A stretch of DNA of 64,000 nt from Anastrepha obliqua (GCF_027943255.1 NC_072896.1:60592501-60656500), one strand, 5' to 3'. Shown: positions 10,407 to 21,845, counted from the first letter of the stretch. Translations and numbers: made by a program. The notes: generated by a model not told the origin, from the letters alone.

Positions 10407-11360
10407 TGTACAAATCTACAAGTATTGAAAATGTAGAGTTATTCGAAGGCTACGATTATTTTAATGAAATGAATTTTTGATACGATAGCTATGTTTATTG
10501 CTTTATACTCTCTGTTATTTGTATATCGATTTTTATAAGTTTGTGTTTTCACTTATTTCCCTTTGTGTGGCCATCGATATTAATTTAACTTCCTCCTCGA
10601 CATCTTTGCTTTCATTGCTGCAACAAATGTCCTTCAATCTGTCGCTACTTCTCAACATTTCTATTCATTGGTCTTTCTGACGTCAGATGGACTTGCTGAA
10701 GATGGTCTGCTTGCCTTTCAGCTTGCATATTGTGCTGCCTTCCCTGTTTCCTATTCAATTTACTAGGTGTATTACCCCCATTGCCGTTGCTCTTAAGTAT
10801 TTGCTTCTCCAGCTATGGTTGTCATGCTGTTGTTGAAGTTGGCAATGCCTCATCAGTTCTGCTCGTTTGTGTTGGATGAAAATATTCTATTTTCAATTTC
10901 TGATCTTTATCAGCAGGTGTTTTGCTTTGTCGTCCTTATTTCCGACCTCCATTTATGCCATTGGAAGGACAAAGCAACGTCGACTGCTGTGTTGATTTAA
11001 TTAAATTACTAGGCGAAAAAGAATCTAGCAACTGGGTGTATTTTATAAACATACGTACAAAAACAAAAAAAAAAGTACAAGTATGTCATACAATACATAT
11101 ATATCTACGTATATATGTCCCTGTAGGGAATTAAGGTACTTTACTTTACCTTTACGAAATAAAAATTAAGTAAATTAACAAAATAATCAGTTTAATTTTA
11201 TTAAATACGCAGTGTTCAGTGTTCAGCTAAACGTTTTCTTAATGCATTTTAATTCGCTGTGCCTCAAACAAATTTTCAGTTAAATAAATCAGAAAACCGA
11301 AAAAATATACAGACATATAACAACAAAAGTGTAATAGAAAGTTTACTTACAAACAAAATT
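10407..11360. other. No recognised gene
   Basis: AT-rich noncoding DNA. Several short frames open on the plus strand, but none resembles a known family and the codon patterns look random. Confidence 0.45.
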
Positions 11361-11400
11361 AACAAGTAAGGAAGTGCTAGATTTGGTCCGGACCGGACTT
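11361..11400 (+). repeat. End motif of an interspersed repeat (AACAAGTAAGGAAGTGCTA)
   Basis: The sequence AACAAGTAAGGAAGTGCTAG is followed by a dyad, GGTCCGGACC. The complement of the opening motif recurs at 14661-14677 and 22895-22916. I recall similar starts as widespread in fly genomes, but I cannot name the family. The 11361 and 14678 copies point toward each other and could be the two ends of one element later invaded by the piggyBac between them. Confidence 0.5.
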
Positions 11401-12610
11401 TATATACCTAGTAGGTTGGTAGAAATGGCTAGTCGATATTTAAACCAACTCAGTTAGACTGTTGTCGATTCGTTGTGATACCACAGTAGTACTTTACCTG
11501 CTACTTAAACAATTTTGTTTTAAGTGCAAACCCATTGATCTGGCTGACACTTACCTATATCCCTAAGCTCACCAATATCGTTCAAGAACGATGACCCAAG
11601 TACCTAAACCTAATAGCAAGATATACCGAGTACATTTTAGTAAAATTTAATTTGGGCTGACCAATAATTTTTGGAATCAAACATACTCAAAATTAATGCA
11701 ATGCGTGTATCAAGTTTCATTAATTCATTGTCGCGCAGCACGTGTTTGTCCAAAAGTGGTCGTGGCCCCGCCCACTCTTCAAAAGTATTTGGATTCATCA
11801 TTTGCTCCAAATGTGTGTGGCTATTGACCTATTTCGCTCATTTTCAATATCAACCCACCTTGGAGAAGAAATAGAATATGTATCAAGTTTTACTGAAACA
11901 AATCAGTTTTTGCCCGAATTATCGTGTGCGCGGACAGACCCTTTTATTATTTTATTCCTCTTTATGTACATATGTATATGTTTGTATCTATGTGGATATG
12001 CTGTTACATACAACGATGATCTGAATAATGCCTTTATGCCACAACTGCACGCTGGCATACAACTTAGCTACTTTAGTAATTAATGTACACACATATGTTT
12101 TAAATTATGATATCAAAAAATGAAATAGGAGTATTTAAACAATTTGTGAAATGGGCAGGAAAGAGTCGAAATCAGAAGGCAACCGCGCCCACTTCCCAAA
12201 TAACAGAAATTTGTACATCAAGCTGGGATGTTTTTCTTAATATGAGGTAGGTTTACACATGTAATCTGCGAAATCGGTCAAACTTCAATGTAACGCAATT
12301 TTCGAAAATAAATAAAAATGTCTTTCAAACACTGAATTACGCCTACATACATAAATATATATTTTTTTGTTGGAAATCCTACTCGTCACTGCCCAATTTT
12401 GAGAATTTGCACTTAATTCAAGCATCACTATTTTAAATTTCCCCTACGACTTGAATTCGGTTTTTTCTTGATATGCTTTAAAAATTAACATGATTGTGCA
12501 AGTGGTATTGCTATGAGCTACAGACCTATTTGTATTTCCTTGCTGTTTTCTATTTAAAATATGTTTTTAAATAATAAAAAAAATGTATATTATATATCCA
12601 GAAACATTGC
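11401..12610. other. Probable interior of an unnamed repeat; no gene
   Basis: There is no coding similarity. Phrases such as GTATCAAGTTTCATTAATTC and TGGCCCCGCCCACTCTTC resemble interiors of interspersed repeats I have seen in flies, but I cannot assign a family. Confidence 0.35.
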
Positions 12611-12660
12611 TTAACCTTCCTATACCCGCGTTAATTTTTGTAACACATATACCCGCGCAC

Positions 12661-12673
12661 GGTCTCACAGACC
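12661..12673. repeat. Subterminal dyad GGTCTCACAGACC (left copy)
   Basis: This is a 5-bp inverted repeat around CAC. Identical copies sit at 14248-14260 and 14409-14421. It may be a transposase-binding site; that role is inferred from its position near both ends. Confidence 0.6.
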
Positions 12674-12949
12674 GAAAGTTCAAACTACATAAAATATTAG
12701 TTTTTTCAAACAAAACTAAAAACAAATTATTATTTTTCAATCCCATAGATGTAATAAAAAAAAACTACGCATTAAATTTGTAGTCACTTATTTTATTGAT
12801 TTTAAGTGATTAACAAAAACGCCATCAAAATCGATAATTTTTTCTTAAGTACTACAAAAACAAAACAATAACATTTTTTTTATTCATATAAATAAAAATA
12901 AGTTATAATAACTTAAAAACACTTCTTGGACAATACATAAATTATAAAT

Positions 12950-13486
12950 TACCGTAAATCCTTTCTTGAAGTTGAGCAGCGGGGGTCCCTGTAGGAGGAT
13001 CTTACTGTGACCGTACGGCCTTGTTGTCCAGTTTCCTATGTCTCTGAGTCTCACCGCGCTGCAAGTAGCTATCGTTTTAATGTGTAAATCTAATGGCAAT
13101 AGATGTGTTAGTACATTGAGCGCTTCAGTAGGACTGGTGCTAAGCGCTCCTGTAGTTAGAATACACGCTGTTCTTTGTATCTTGTTCAGCTTTGTTTTGT
13201 TGTATTTCCTTTCTGTTGCAGGCCACCAAACTAGTGCCGCATATGTTAATATTGGCCTTACAATGGCTGTGTAGGACCAGTTGAATAATTTTGGTTGGAG
13301 ACCCCATTTTTTCCCCAACATTCTCTTACATGTCTAAAGTGCTATATTCGCTTTCTTTACCCTGTACTCTACGTTGGACTTCCAGCTGAGTTTGGGGTCC
13401 AGGATAACCCTTAGGTATTTTGCCTGTTTGGTTAGCGTGAGGCTGACGCCGTTTAGTTTTGTGAGATTAAAGTTTGGCTCCCTTAT
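12950..13486 (-). pseudogene. LINE RT C-terminal fragment inside the piggyBac
   Basis: On the minus strand, from about 13486, the sequence reads LTKLNGVSLTLTKQAKYLRV, then LDPKLSWKSNV, then the open frame at 12884-13321 with VRPILTYAALVWWPATERK and LNKIQRTACILTTGALSTSP. This is the thumb/connection region that follows the RT active site in Jockey-like and R1-like LINEs. The RNase H, knuckle and 3' tail expected next are absent: homology ends near 12950. It is an internal LINE piece in the same orientation as the transposase. Confidence 0.82.
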
Positions 13487-14136
13487 TGGAGCTAGTTTAT
13501 CTACGGCAGTCCTTTCAGCTCACGTGAATTTATTGTCAAATCTTAGACAACGCATTAATAAATAAAATCTTTTCCAGCTCATAGTTAATCGAAATATCTC
13601 TGGAAAGGAACCATCTGTTTTGAATAAATCTTTAGCATTCAAGCGACTATTTCTCCTAACTCCAGCAAAGATTAAAAGGCCTAAAAGGGCTTCGATTTCT
13701 ATGTTGTCTGTATAGGTCAGTCGCTTTCTCTTGAAAAATTAGGTTTTATGAGATCAATATGTTCATTAGTATACTTCACAATACGATTTATAACAACTTC
13801 AGTAAAAAATAATCTCCAAACCTCGCCTATTTCTTTCAAGTTTTTTGCTTCTTTTCTAGGCCCTGGCAGTTGAGTGACTATATTCCTAGCGAGACGTCTT
13901 ACACGATTTGACGGAGCATCATTATTCCACCTAGTGTGTCCATCTCTACCAAGATAAAATTCTCTATCATCTATCTCATTTAACTCCTCGTCGCTTTCTT
14001 CATCATCTGCTTACTCGGTATCATAACTTTCTACATCTCCTGCTACAAAGTTTTCAACGTCGCTGTCATTTTCATCCTCATAATCAGAAGTCGAATTTTT
14101 TTCCTCCAAAAGTAGTCTGCTTTGCTCTTCATTCAT
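13487..14136 (-). pseudogene. piggyBac transposase, N-terminal part
   Basis: It starts at the ATG at 14134-14136 (MNEEQSRLLLEEKNSTSDYE) with the acidic, low-complexity N terminus usual in this family, which is interrupted by a stop after about 41 codons. It continues with EFYLGRDGHTRWNNDAPSNR, LPGPRKEAKNLKEIGEVWRL and FFTEVVINRIVKYTNEHI. After a damaged stretch comes LRFDNKFT..AERTAVDKLAPIRE. At APIRE the frame passes into LINE sequence. The catalytic DDD core and the cysteine-rich C terminus are missing. Confidence 0.85.
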
Positions 14137-14445
14137 TATAATATTAAAAAGTACCTGCAAAATAGTAAAACGTAAAAAAAATAAGAAAGAAACAAAAAAC
14201 AAAATAACTGCTTTAACTTCACAAAAAATTACACATATACCCGCATCGGTCTCACAGACCAATTTTTATAAAATTCACCAACACGCCTGTCTATTGCAAA
14301 CGCCAAATCAACACTAATATAGAGCTTGCAAGAAAACCGGAAGCTAGCAGTAAATTCAACTTTATAGAGTTTCTGGAAAAACAAAAATTTACGTAAAATC
14401 ATTTTCCAGGTCTCACAGACCAACGCGCGTGTATAGAAAGGTTAA

Positions 14446-14640
14446 AACTGTTAAGAAATTTGTTTTAAAATTGGTTTAGCGCTCTTGATTTCTAAATAAA
14501 ACTTTGCTTACATGCGATTAACATGTGGCCTCGTTCAGGTCAATAAAACCTTAATATTTTAATTCTATAGCATATTTTAAACAATCTTCAACTTATGAAT
14601 ACGATCCTGCACTAAAAATATTTGCAACGTATTCAAAATA
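14446..14640. other. No recognised gene
   Basis: Short AT-rich flank between the piggyBac right end and the repeat motif at 14641-14678. Confidence 0.4.
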
Positions 14641-14678
14641 TGGGTCCGCCCGAACTGAATTACTTCTTTACTTGTTTA
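14641..14678 (-). repeat. End motif of the AAACAAGTAAGGAAGT repeat, inverted
   Basis: The complement reads AAACAAGTAAAGAAGTAATT followed by CAGTTCGGGC. It matches the opening of the repeat at 11361 with one difference in the first 16 bases and points in the opposite direction. Confidence 0.5.
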
Positions 14679-14940
14679 AATACTTTTTGTTTGATGTTAA
14701 GAGTTGTACTACTTGAAAAGTGTTCAAAGATAGTTGATTGAGTTTTTTTTCTTAATTAGGTGGTACATATATGGTACAAATAAATAGATACTGCTGTATT
14801 AGCAATCTAAATTAAGTATTCAGATTTCCCTCTGTGATTAGCACTCATCGGTAGCCACACGGTCCCTAACGCACCATAACACGGGAGCACCTCCTTTCAG
14901 CATAATTTACAATATATTTTCTTGTACTTACTACTGTGGG
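14679..14940. other. No recognised gene
   Basis: AT-rich spacer up to the end of the mariner. Confidence 0.4.
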
Positions 14941-15869
14941 CAAAAAGGAAGGTGAATTTGGTTGTAAAATAAAAAATCTTTATTTATTCCTGTAAATCAA
15001 TTTCATCCCCCTCAAAATAATTCCCTCTTGATGAAATACACTTATGCCAACGATTTTTCCAATCCAAGAAACATGCGAAATAGTCCATTTCCGGTATAGC
15101 CATCAACACCTTCTTCGATTCAGCTTTTATCTCCTCAATCGACTCGAAACGCGTTCCCCGGAGTGGTCTCTTGAGTTTTGGGAATAGCCAGAAGTCACAG
15201 GGAGTCAAATCAGGCGAATATGGTGGTTGTGGAACGATATGCGTGGAATTTTTGGCGAAATGGTCACGTAGAACGAGTGCAGTGTGAGACGGTGCATTAT
15301 CGTGATGCAAAAACTAAGAGTTGTTGGCCGATAATTCTGGTCTTTTTAGACGAATTGCTTCACGTAAACGACGCATAATGCTCAAATAATATTCCTTATT
15401 AACAATTTGGCCAGGTGGAAGGTATTCATAGTGCACCACACCACGAAAATCGAAGAAAACTGTCCTTTATTTTTGAACGACTTTGACGTGCTCTTTTCTG
15501 TCTGGCCTCGCCTTTAGCACGATATTCGCTTGATTGGTCGGTTATTTCAGGGTCGTAAGCATAAATCCAAGTCTCATCTCCCGTAATGATGCATTTGAGC
15601 TTGTCCTGATAGTCTGAAAGCATTGTTTCACACACATCAACGCGACGACTTTTTTCCAAGAAATTGAGAGTTTTCGGTACCAAACGAGATTCGACTTTTC
15701 GTAGGCCCAAATGGTCTTTCAAAATGGTTTTCACAGATCCTTCTGATATTCCGATCATATCAGTAAGGTCTTTAACAGTCAACCGACGATTTTTGAGCAC
15801 TAACTCCTTCACTTTATTGACGTGTTGGTCGTCTGTTGACGTCGATGGTCGTCCGGAGCATACATACAC
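14941..15869 (-). pseudogene. mariner transposase, catalytic triad retained
   Basis: The minus strand enters mariner coding at GRPSTSTDDQHVNKVKEL and reads through the second helix-turn-helix (ISEGSVKTILKDHLGLRKV) to ITGDETWIYAYDPE, the first Asp. A frameshift near 15465 is followed by FDFRGVVHYEYLPPGQIVNK and a stop in place of W just before FLHHDNAPSHTA, the second Asp. The third Asp, in SPDLTPCDFW, lies 34 residues later, giving the mariner DD34D spacing. The end is normal (RGNYFEGDEIDLQE). The first helix-turn-helix (about 60 residues) is missing, and I see only the right-hand terminal region at about 14941-14975. Confidence 0.88.
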
Positions 15870-16363
15870 TTATGCTTATAAGTTCATATGATGGAGTAAA
15901 GCAAAATGATGTTCGTTTGCAACTTTTCTTTTTAATTTGCCATATTGAGCTCTCTTAGGTGAAACTGTGTTAGTTTTTGCTAGCTCTGGAGAACATTTCC
16001 GTCAAAAACGTCCTAACCAAGAAACATTGACTGAATTTTCATTTGTTTGGTTCTTATTCGTTGACATTTTTTTATTGCGGAAATATTAGTAAACGAATGA
16101 GTACTACATGGAATAAGTTTACATTATATTTTTAGTAAAATGTTGTCTATATAAGAGTTAATAAAAAAACACAAAATATTAATATGGGACAACGCTTTGA
16201 TGCATCTTCAGCCTAATCAAATGTGAGAAAACAAACAAAATTCTAATTTCATATTTCAAAAGTTTTAAGTATAATGTTTGAAACCTTAAATGTCTTAATA
16301 ATAATTTTAATAATAAACAATAAAAACCTGGACAACTTATTACTCACAATAAAAGTTCGTCGT
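15870..16363. other. No recognised gene
   Basis: AT-rich noncoding DNA; nothing recognised. Confidence 0.4.
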
Positions 16364-17047
16364 TTAAGGGGTTACAAGGGTTTCGTTGGTTCAAAAAATC
16401 GAATTTTTTTTGGCTTATTAATTTCTACAACATCTCAGGAATATTATTCTAAATTTTAAAGTCGATCCGAATAATAAATTCGAAGATACAGCCTTTGGAA
16501 TGTGTGCGCTCCAAGCCACTTTTATTGTTACTCAAAATTTTAAACGCATTTTTCTCGGAACCGAGTTTTCAAAGTCGGTTGCCAAATGTTCTCGAAAACT
16601 ACTCAACCGATCGTGATGAAATTTTACACAGGTGTTCGAAATACATTTTACTCGTGCTTGAACGAAGGACTTTGTTTTTTTTTTCAATTACAACTATTTA
16701 TTTAATCTATTTAAAATGTCTGCCAAAACTCCAATTTTTTTCTTTCCTTCGTTCAATCACGAGTTTATGGTCTTAACTAAAACACTTATTTTTGTTTTTT
16801 TCATTTTTGATGAGCCTGTCAGGAGTTATGCTGACAACGCGGATGCACCTTTTTTCGAGGGGTCACCGGAAATGACGTCACAATAGAGGAGTTTTAATTT
16901 TTTTTTTTTGAAAATTTCAGAAATTAAATATGTATCTATAAGACAGAAAAAAGTTTGAATTAAATAAATAATTTTTTACATATATTAGAAAAAAAAAATA
17001 TTGAAAATAAGCCTTTTTTTACCCGCGAAACCCATGTAACCGCTTAA
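16364..17047. mobile_element. TTAA-flanked MITE, about 680 bp
   Basis: The ends are TTAAGGGGTTACAAGGGTTT and the complement of TTAAGCGGTTACATGGGTTT, so the inverted repeat is TTAAGNGGTTACANGGGTTTCG, with TTAA at both outer edges (16364-16367 and 17044-17047). There is no coding sequence; the inside is AT-rich with long runs of A or T. TTAA target sites point to mobilisation by a piggyBac-type transposase. The element at 37650 has the same design but different ends. Confidence 0.83.
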
Positions 17048-17469
17048 AGTAGAGCTGAAAAATTATTGATAACATAGCATCATAGCATCAACAGTTTTTT
17101 TTCTTCTATTTTATTCTTAAGCTTGTGATTTTGTGAATTTGTAATATTAATTACTGGGACGGTGAACAAATATGCAGTAAATAAGTAATTATTATGTCTT
17201 ATTACAATAAAAAAAATGTTAATTACAATTAAACATAGAAGACATTATTTGCATTGACGAAGATGAGGCGAATTTCGAACTAATGTATATACTAATTTAT
17301 ATGGAATATGTACTTTTCCCAATAAAATACTGTTTGTTGACCAAACCATAAATAAACCGAGTTAGTTATAGTGGCAGCTCAACCGAGAAGAACCATAGAT
17401 ACTTTTAAGTTTTTCGTCGGCTTCTAGTCCGTTGTGAAATGTCAGGAAGCTTTTTAATAATATATTTGC
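17048..17469. other. No recognised gene
   Basis: Very AT-rich; no features recognised. Confidence 0.4.
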
Positions 17470-17959
17470 AACGAAGTATTATTCAGATGAAGTTGCTGTG
17501 TTGCGCGCTATTAATGTAAAAACTGTCAAGAAAAAACGCATGTGGCCCATAGCGCATGTTCGTAAATTGAAATGCAAATCCACTGCATACGACACCTTCG
17601 AAGGAATCGTTTAGAAATTGGAAATTTCGAGCATGTCAAACCAATCATTGACATCGTGTATGAACTCGGCCGCTTTCAATGGATTGTACAACTCCAACCC
17701 TAAGGTGTAGCATCTGCGAATCACACTTGCTCTGGTGTGGGAAAAACAACTGTGCTGCCCACTTTACTTTCTGTCGCTCTGCATGATGACCCGTTAAATG
17801 CAACTCCGCGCGCTTATTCACAGTAGATGCTTTCCATTTCAATTCAACCGGGCTATTCGGGTCATGTTCTTCGATTTCGATGTAACTCAAATATGTTGCT
17901 CTCTGGTCAAAATAATGAGACACGTATTTTTTTGTTCGCCTGAATAAAATTTTTTTCAA
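17470..17959 (-). pseudogene. P-superfamily/THAP9-like transposase fragment
   Basis: The minus-strand frame reads YVSHYFDQRATYLSYIEIEE, then PNSPVELKWKASTVNKRAEL, then AERQKVKWAAQLF. After a one-base frame change it continues as IRRCYTLG, then LKAAEFIHDVNDWFDML. The KVK.AAQ.FS and EFI..VN..FD.L patterns are those I associate with the P-element/THAP9 group, on either side of its GTP-binding insertion. The assignment is from memory and moderate. The first 110 bases of the frame lie inside the palindrome at 17841-19366, and that coding snippet is repeated there at about 18590-18680 and 19275-19366. Confidence 0.5.
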
Positions 17960-19366
17960 GAGTTATCGGCAATTTTGTTTTTCGGCTCAAACTCGACTTT
18001 TCTTAATTATATAAGAAACATTTTTTTTTAAATGCCCATAACTTAGTCAAAAATGAACCGATTTTAATAATTCTGGGTTCAAAATGATCGTAATTACTTA
18101 CACGAGCGACTTCATGTAGAAACAATTGCAAAAAAGTAGTTGAAAATTTTTTATTTAGCAAAAAAGAAAAAAAATTGAAATTTTTTCGAAATTCAATATT
18201 TCAAAAAGTGTATATTTTTTTTTTTATAACTTTTTCCAAATCAAGAGGACACTTCAAACTTCAATTTACCTGAATGCCCAGTAGTTAAAATGAGTTGTTT
18301 TTGAGTAATGAATTTTTGAGTAAAAAACCTGTTTCGCACTTTTTGTTTTTTGCAAAATAAAAAATTTTCAACTACTTTTTTGCAACTGTTTCTACATGAA
18401 ATCGCTTGTGTAAGTAATGACGATCATTTTGAACCCAAAATTATTAAAATCGGTTCAGTTTTGACTAAGTTATGAGCATGTAAAACAAAGTTCTTATATT
18501 ATTTAAAAAAAATCGTTTTTAAGCCGAAAAACAAAATTGCCGATAAAGCTTGAAAAAAAATTTTTTCGGGCGAACAAAAAAATACGTGTCTCATTATTTT
18601 GACCAGAGAGCAACATTTTTGAGTTACATCGAAATCGAAGAACATGCCCCCCGAATAGCCCTTTTGAATTGAAATGGAAAGAATCTATATAAGACAATTT
18701 TTTTAATTACTCATAACTTAGTCAAAAATAAGTCATAGTCGATTTGAATGATTCTGGGTTCAAAATAATTGTAATTACTTACACGGGCGACTTCGTGCAG
18801 AAACAATTGCAAAAATGTAGTTGAAAATGTTTTATTTTGCAAAAAACAAAGAGTGCGAAACAGGTTTTTTATTCAAAAATTCATTACTCAAAAACAACTC
18901 ATTTTAGCTACTGGGCATTCAGGTAAATTGAAGTTTGAAGTGTCCTCTTGATTTGGAGAAAGTTATAGAAAAAACAAAAAAACACTTTTTGAAATATTGA
19001 ATTTCGAAAAAATTTCCATTTTTTTTCTTTTTTGCTAAATAAAAAATTTTCAACTACTTTTTTGCAATTGTTTCTACATGAAGTCGCTCGTGTAAGTAAT
19101 TACGATCATTTTGAACCCAGAATTATTAAAATCGGTTTATTTTTGACTAAATTATGGGCATTTAAAAAAAAAAATTCTTATATAATTAAAAAAAATCGAG
19201 TTTGAGCCGAAAAACAAAATTGCTGATAACTCTTGAAAAAAAATTTTTTCGGGCGAACAAAAAAATACGTGTCTCATTTTTTTGACCAGAGAGCAACATA
19301 TTTAAGTTACAGCGAAATCGAAGAACATGACCCGAATAGCCCGGTTGAATTCAAATGGAAAGTATC
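17841..19366. repeat. Nested giant palindrome: four copies of a ~320-bp module
   Basis: Module A (17841-18160) reads from GCTATTCGGGTCATGTTCTT through TCGGCAATTTTGTTTTTCGG to AAGTAGTTGAAAATTTTTTA. Its inverted copy lies at 18357-18680, separated by a spacer of about 196 bp containing AAATCAAGAGGACACTTCAA. The next part is the reverse complement of the whole first unit: a shortened module (18696-18840), the inverted spacer (18841-19045) and a full module (19046-19366). So 17841-18530 pairs with 18696-19366. Divergence between arms is modest. Confidence 0.85.
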
Positions 19367-19914
19367 AGTACAAATATCAGACACTGAAGTGTGAGTAAGT
19401 AGCTCAGCAAAACAAAAATACTATTACAATGCGTCGAACACTTTTTCTCTTTTGCGTACAAGGTGAATCTATAAAAGGTGATATCAGTAGACCAGCTGAT
19501 TTGTTCTTTTCCTTTCGCAGAATATATTGGGATGCCAGAACAACATAAAATGACGAAAAGCCGTTCCATTCGTAACTTCGTCGTACGCTTTTAACTCCAA
19601 CTGCATGTCGACTGTTCAACGTAGTTCGTCCGTTTCTTTTTTTTATATTTTTTTTCGTTCGACATTCTAATGTACAAAACGCTGCTGTTGGTCTGGTGGC
19701 TTTATGTCTGGGCGTTGGTTGCGAAAGGCTATTGTAATTTTGGCAAGTCGCTCTGTCGCAAGCCAGTCGTCAAGGAAAGAGGAAAGTGAAGAACACACTG
19801 CGATACTTTTTTTATTTTTGTTCTTTCTATTTTTATTCTTAAAGACCTATATACATAGACAATACTGTACTTTATGCCCTAAAAATAAACCAAAACTGGA
19901 GAGTAAAATCTTCA
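19367..19914. other. No recognised gene
   Basis: Short minus-strand frames at 19351-19619 look like chance. I cannot assign the sequence to a family, although GTGAATCTATAAAAGGTGAT has the look of an interspersed repeat. Confidence 0.35.
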
Positions 19915-20150
19915 TCATCATCATCATTAGAACGAAAGTCTTGCGCAGATTATTGCTTCCACTACTACGGTTCTCCAATTTGTGATCCCCATTTTCCGAA
20001 GGTCAGCATGACCTCATCAACCCTGCGTTTATTTGGTCTCCCTCGACCTCTCTGTCCAATTGGTTGTCTATGGAACGCTATACTGGCAGCTCCCCATTTG
20101 GACATTCTGTGCACGTGCAGTAAGGGTCTTAGAAGCGGATTATAAAGTAG
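19915..20150 (-). pseudogene. RTE-like LINE, extreme C-terminus and 3' tail
   Basis: The minus strand reads HVHRMSKWGAASIAFHRQPI, then GQRGRGRPNKRRVDEV, then, in a shifted frame, ADLRKMGITNWRT. This is the RG(R/K)GRP..RW.D tail after the RT domain of RTE-like elements. It ends at an ATGATGATGATGA microsatellite (the ATCATC run at 19913-19927 on the plus strand), a common RTE 3' terminus. Everything upstream is missing, so this is a strongly 5'-truncated copy. Confidence 0.7.
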
Positions 20151-21845
20151 CTTTTGAGGAAGTGTCAGAATTATTGTTGATAAGAGACCTAAGAATTTAT
20201 GCATTCCCCATCGATTTCATGTGCGCATTATCACTCAGTTTCATTGCGAAATGCATATATTTCGTTTTCTCTGTGTTTACATGAGCTGAATTTTTCAATT
20301 GCTTATATTGTTTTAAGTAATAAAGTAAAGTAGCACAGTAAGTAATACTTACGTTAAATTCAGAACGGTATCGACGACAGCTTCAATATCAACTCTCAGC
20401 GTAAATCTGCATCTTCGACCGGGGTAAACTAAAATAATATTGCTCATATAGGTACTTCTTTAGAAGTATGTTGCAAGTGAAAAATGCAGTGAGTGCGTTA
20501 TACTGAACAGTAAAATAACCCAACTTCATAACTTTTTACCATCACCACACTTGTGATTTTGACGAATAACTACTTACGAGTATTACTTATATCTATAATT
20601 GCCACGAGTTCGCACAACTGGCAGGTATACGCCACCCTTATTCTTCTATTCACCGGAGTTTGTTTGTAAGTAAGGGCAGTAAAAAATTGCATCATATTGT
20701 TTATAGATTTCCGGCGGACAGGTGACATTGATTGATCAATACTTTGTCATTTAGAAATTTGTCATCTCTTTCGAATGTCATCTGTCAATTTTGATTTAGA
20801 TAGGAACGGTTTGGATGGCTGATACAGATGTTGTTACTTTTTGGCAATATTGTTGCTGTTGATAAACTTTTTGTTGTTAGCTGATTGGCTGTGTGAGCGG
20901 GTTGTGGGCGTTTTTGTACCTGTGCTGCTACATTTAACGGAATTGTGGGTTGATGGAAGAGTTTTAGTCATTCAAAGCTTGAAAATGATTACTGAACGTG
21001 TCTATGCTCGCACACATAATTGTGCATGAAGCATTCTCACTCCTTTCAGTGTGTTGATGTGTGAATTAAAATTGATTCTCGGTATAGAATGAGTGATGTT
21101 CCATCATAACAGCTGAAAACTTTACTTTTATACGGTTATACATCAACGGTACATTTATATACCCAATAAATAAAATATTGGCCGCCATCATTCAGTACAT
21201 ACTTTTGCTAGCTAAACCTCTTTTATTTTTCTTTTACGGATTTTTTCTTAAAGCTTAAAATTTCCGAAGGCGTTTTTGGGATAAAATTATTAAAGAAAAA
21301 GTAGAGGAAAAAGTTATACTGGCGAAATCGTTTTGTGCATATACATAAATACGCTTATTAGGGTGCACCAATCTTTATGGAACGAATTTTTTTGACACTG
21401 TCCCTAGCAGATTGCTATTTGGAGCATTGCTCTAATGGACTTTTGTTCTTATAATTGCATGTAGATCTTGAATCTGCGAGTAATGATATTGTGTAATCGT
21501 TATATCAGAATAACTCAAGTTTTTTATTACCATGTACTAAGATCGGAGCTGGAAAGTACTGTTGGTTCGACGGAGCAGTAAGGCGCTAAGGTCCTTTGAT
21601 TCCCCAAAACATAATCTAAATAGGGTAAGCTTCAATGCATCACTCCATGATCTGTGTGTTTAGCAGTTTTTTTAGATTCCTCCCATATGGACTATCCAGC
21701 AAACACCTACCTGAGATCGTTCCACTTAGTTGATACGTTGAAAGCCAACTCACTGAACAGACTGACGCGATTCAGATATGCATCCGATAACCACTTCCAT
21801 CGTTAGGTGTTCACTTAATGGGTTCTGTATGTAACCAAAGGATTT
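20151..21845. other. No recognised gene
   Basis: Noncoding DNA of ordinary complexity. The stretch near 20700-20830 and the GGGTGCACC phrase at 21362 may belong to unnamed repeats, but I could not find partners. Confidence 0.4.

Larger units (their letters stand above)
12611..14445 (-). mobile_element. piggyBac-type element carrying a LINE fragment
   Basis: Both ends carry TTAA (12611-12614 and 14442-14445), the piggyBac target duplication. They are followed by matching ends: TTAACCTTCCTATACCCGCG on the left, and on the right the complement of TTAACCTTTCTATACACGCG. A 13-bp dyad, GGTCTCACAGACC, occurs at 12661-12673, 14248-14260 and 14409-14421. The minus strand holds the N-terminal part of a piggyBac transposase that runs straight into LINE reverse-transcriptase sequence. 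Confidence 0.87.

Noticed and set aside
11361..14678. An LTR retrotransposon bounded by the AAACAAGTAAGGAAG motifs
   Set aside because: The motifs are inverted rather than direct, and no gag, protease, integrase or primer-binding site was seen.
17841..19366. Satellite or CRISPR-like array
   Set aside because: Modules alternate in orientation and are not short direct repeats; it is a nested palindrome in a eukaryotic context.
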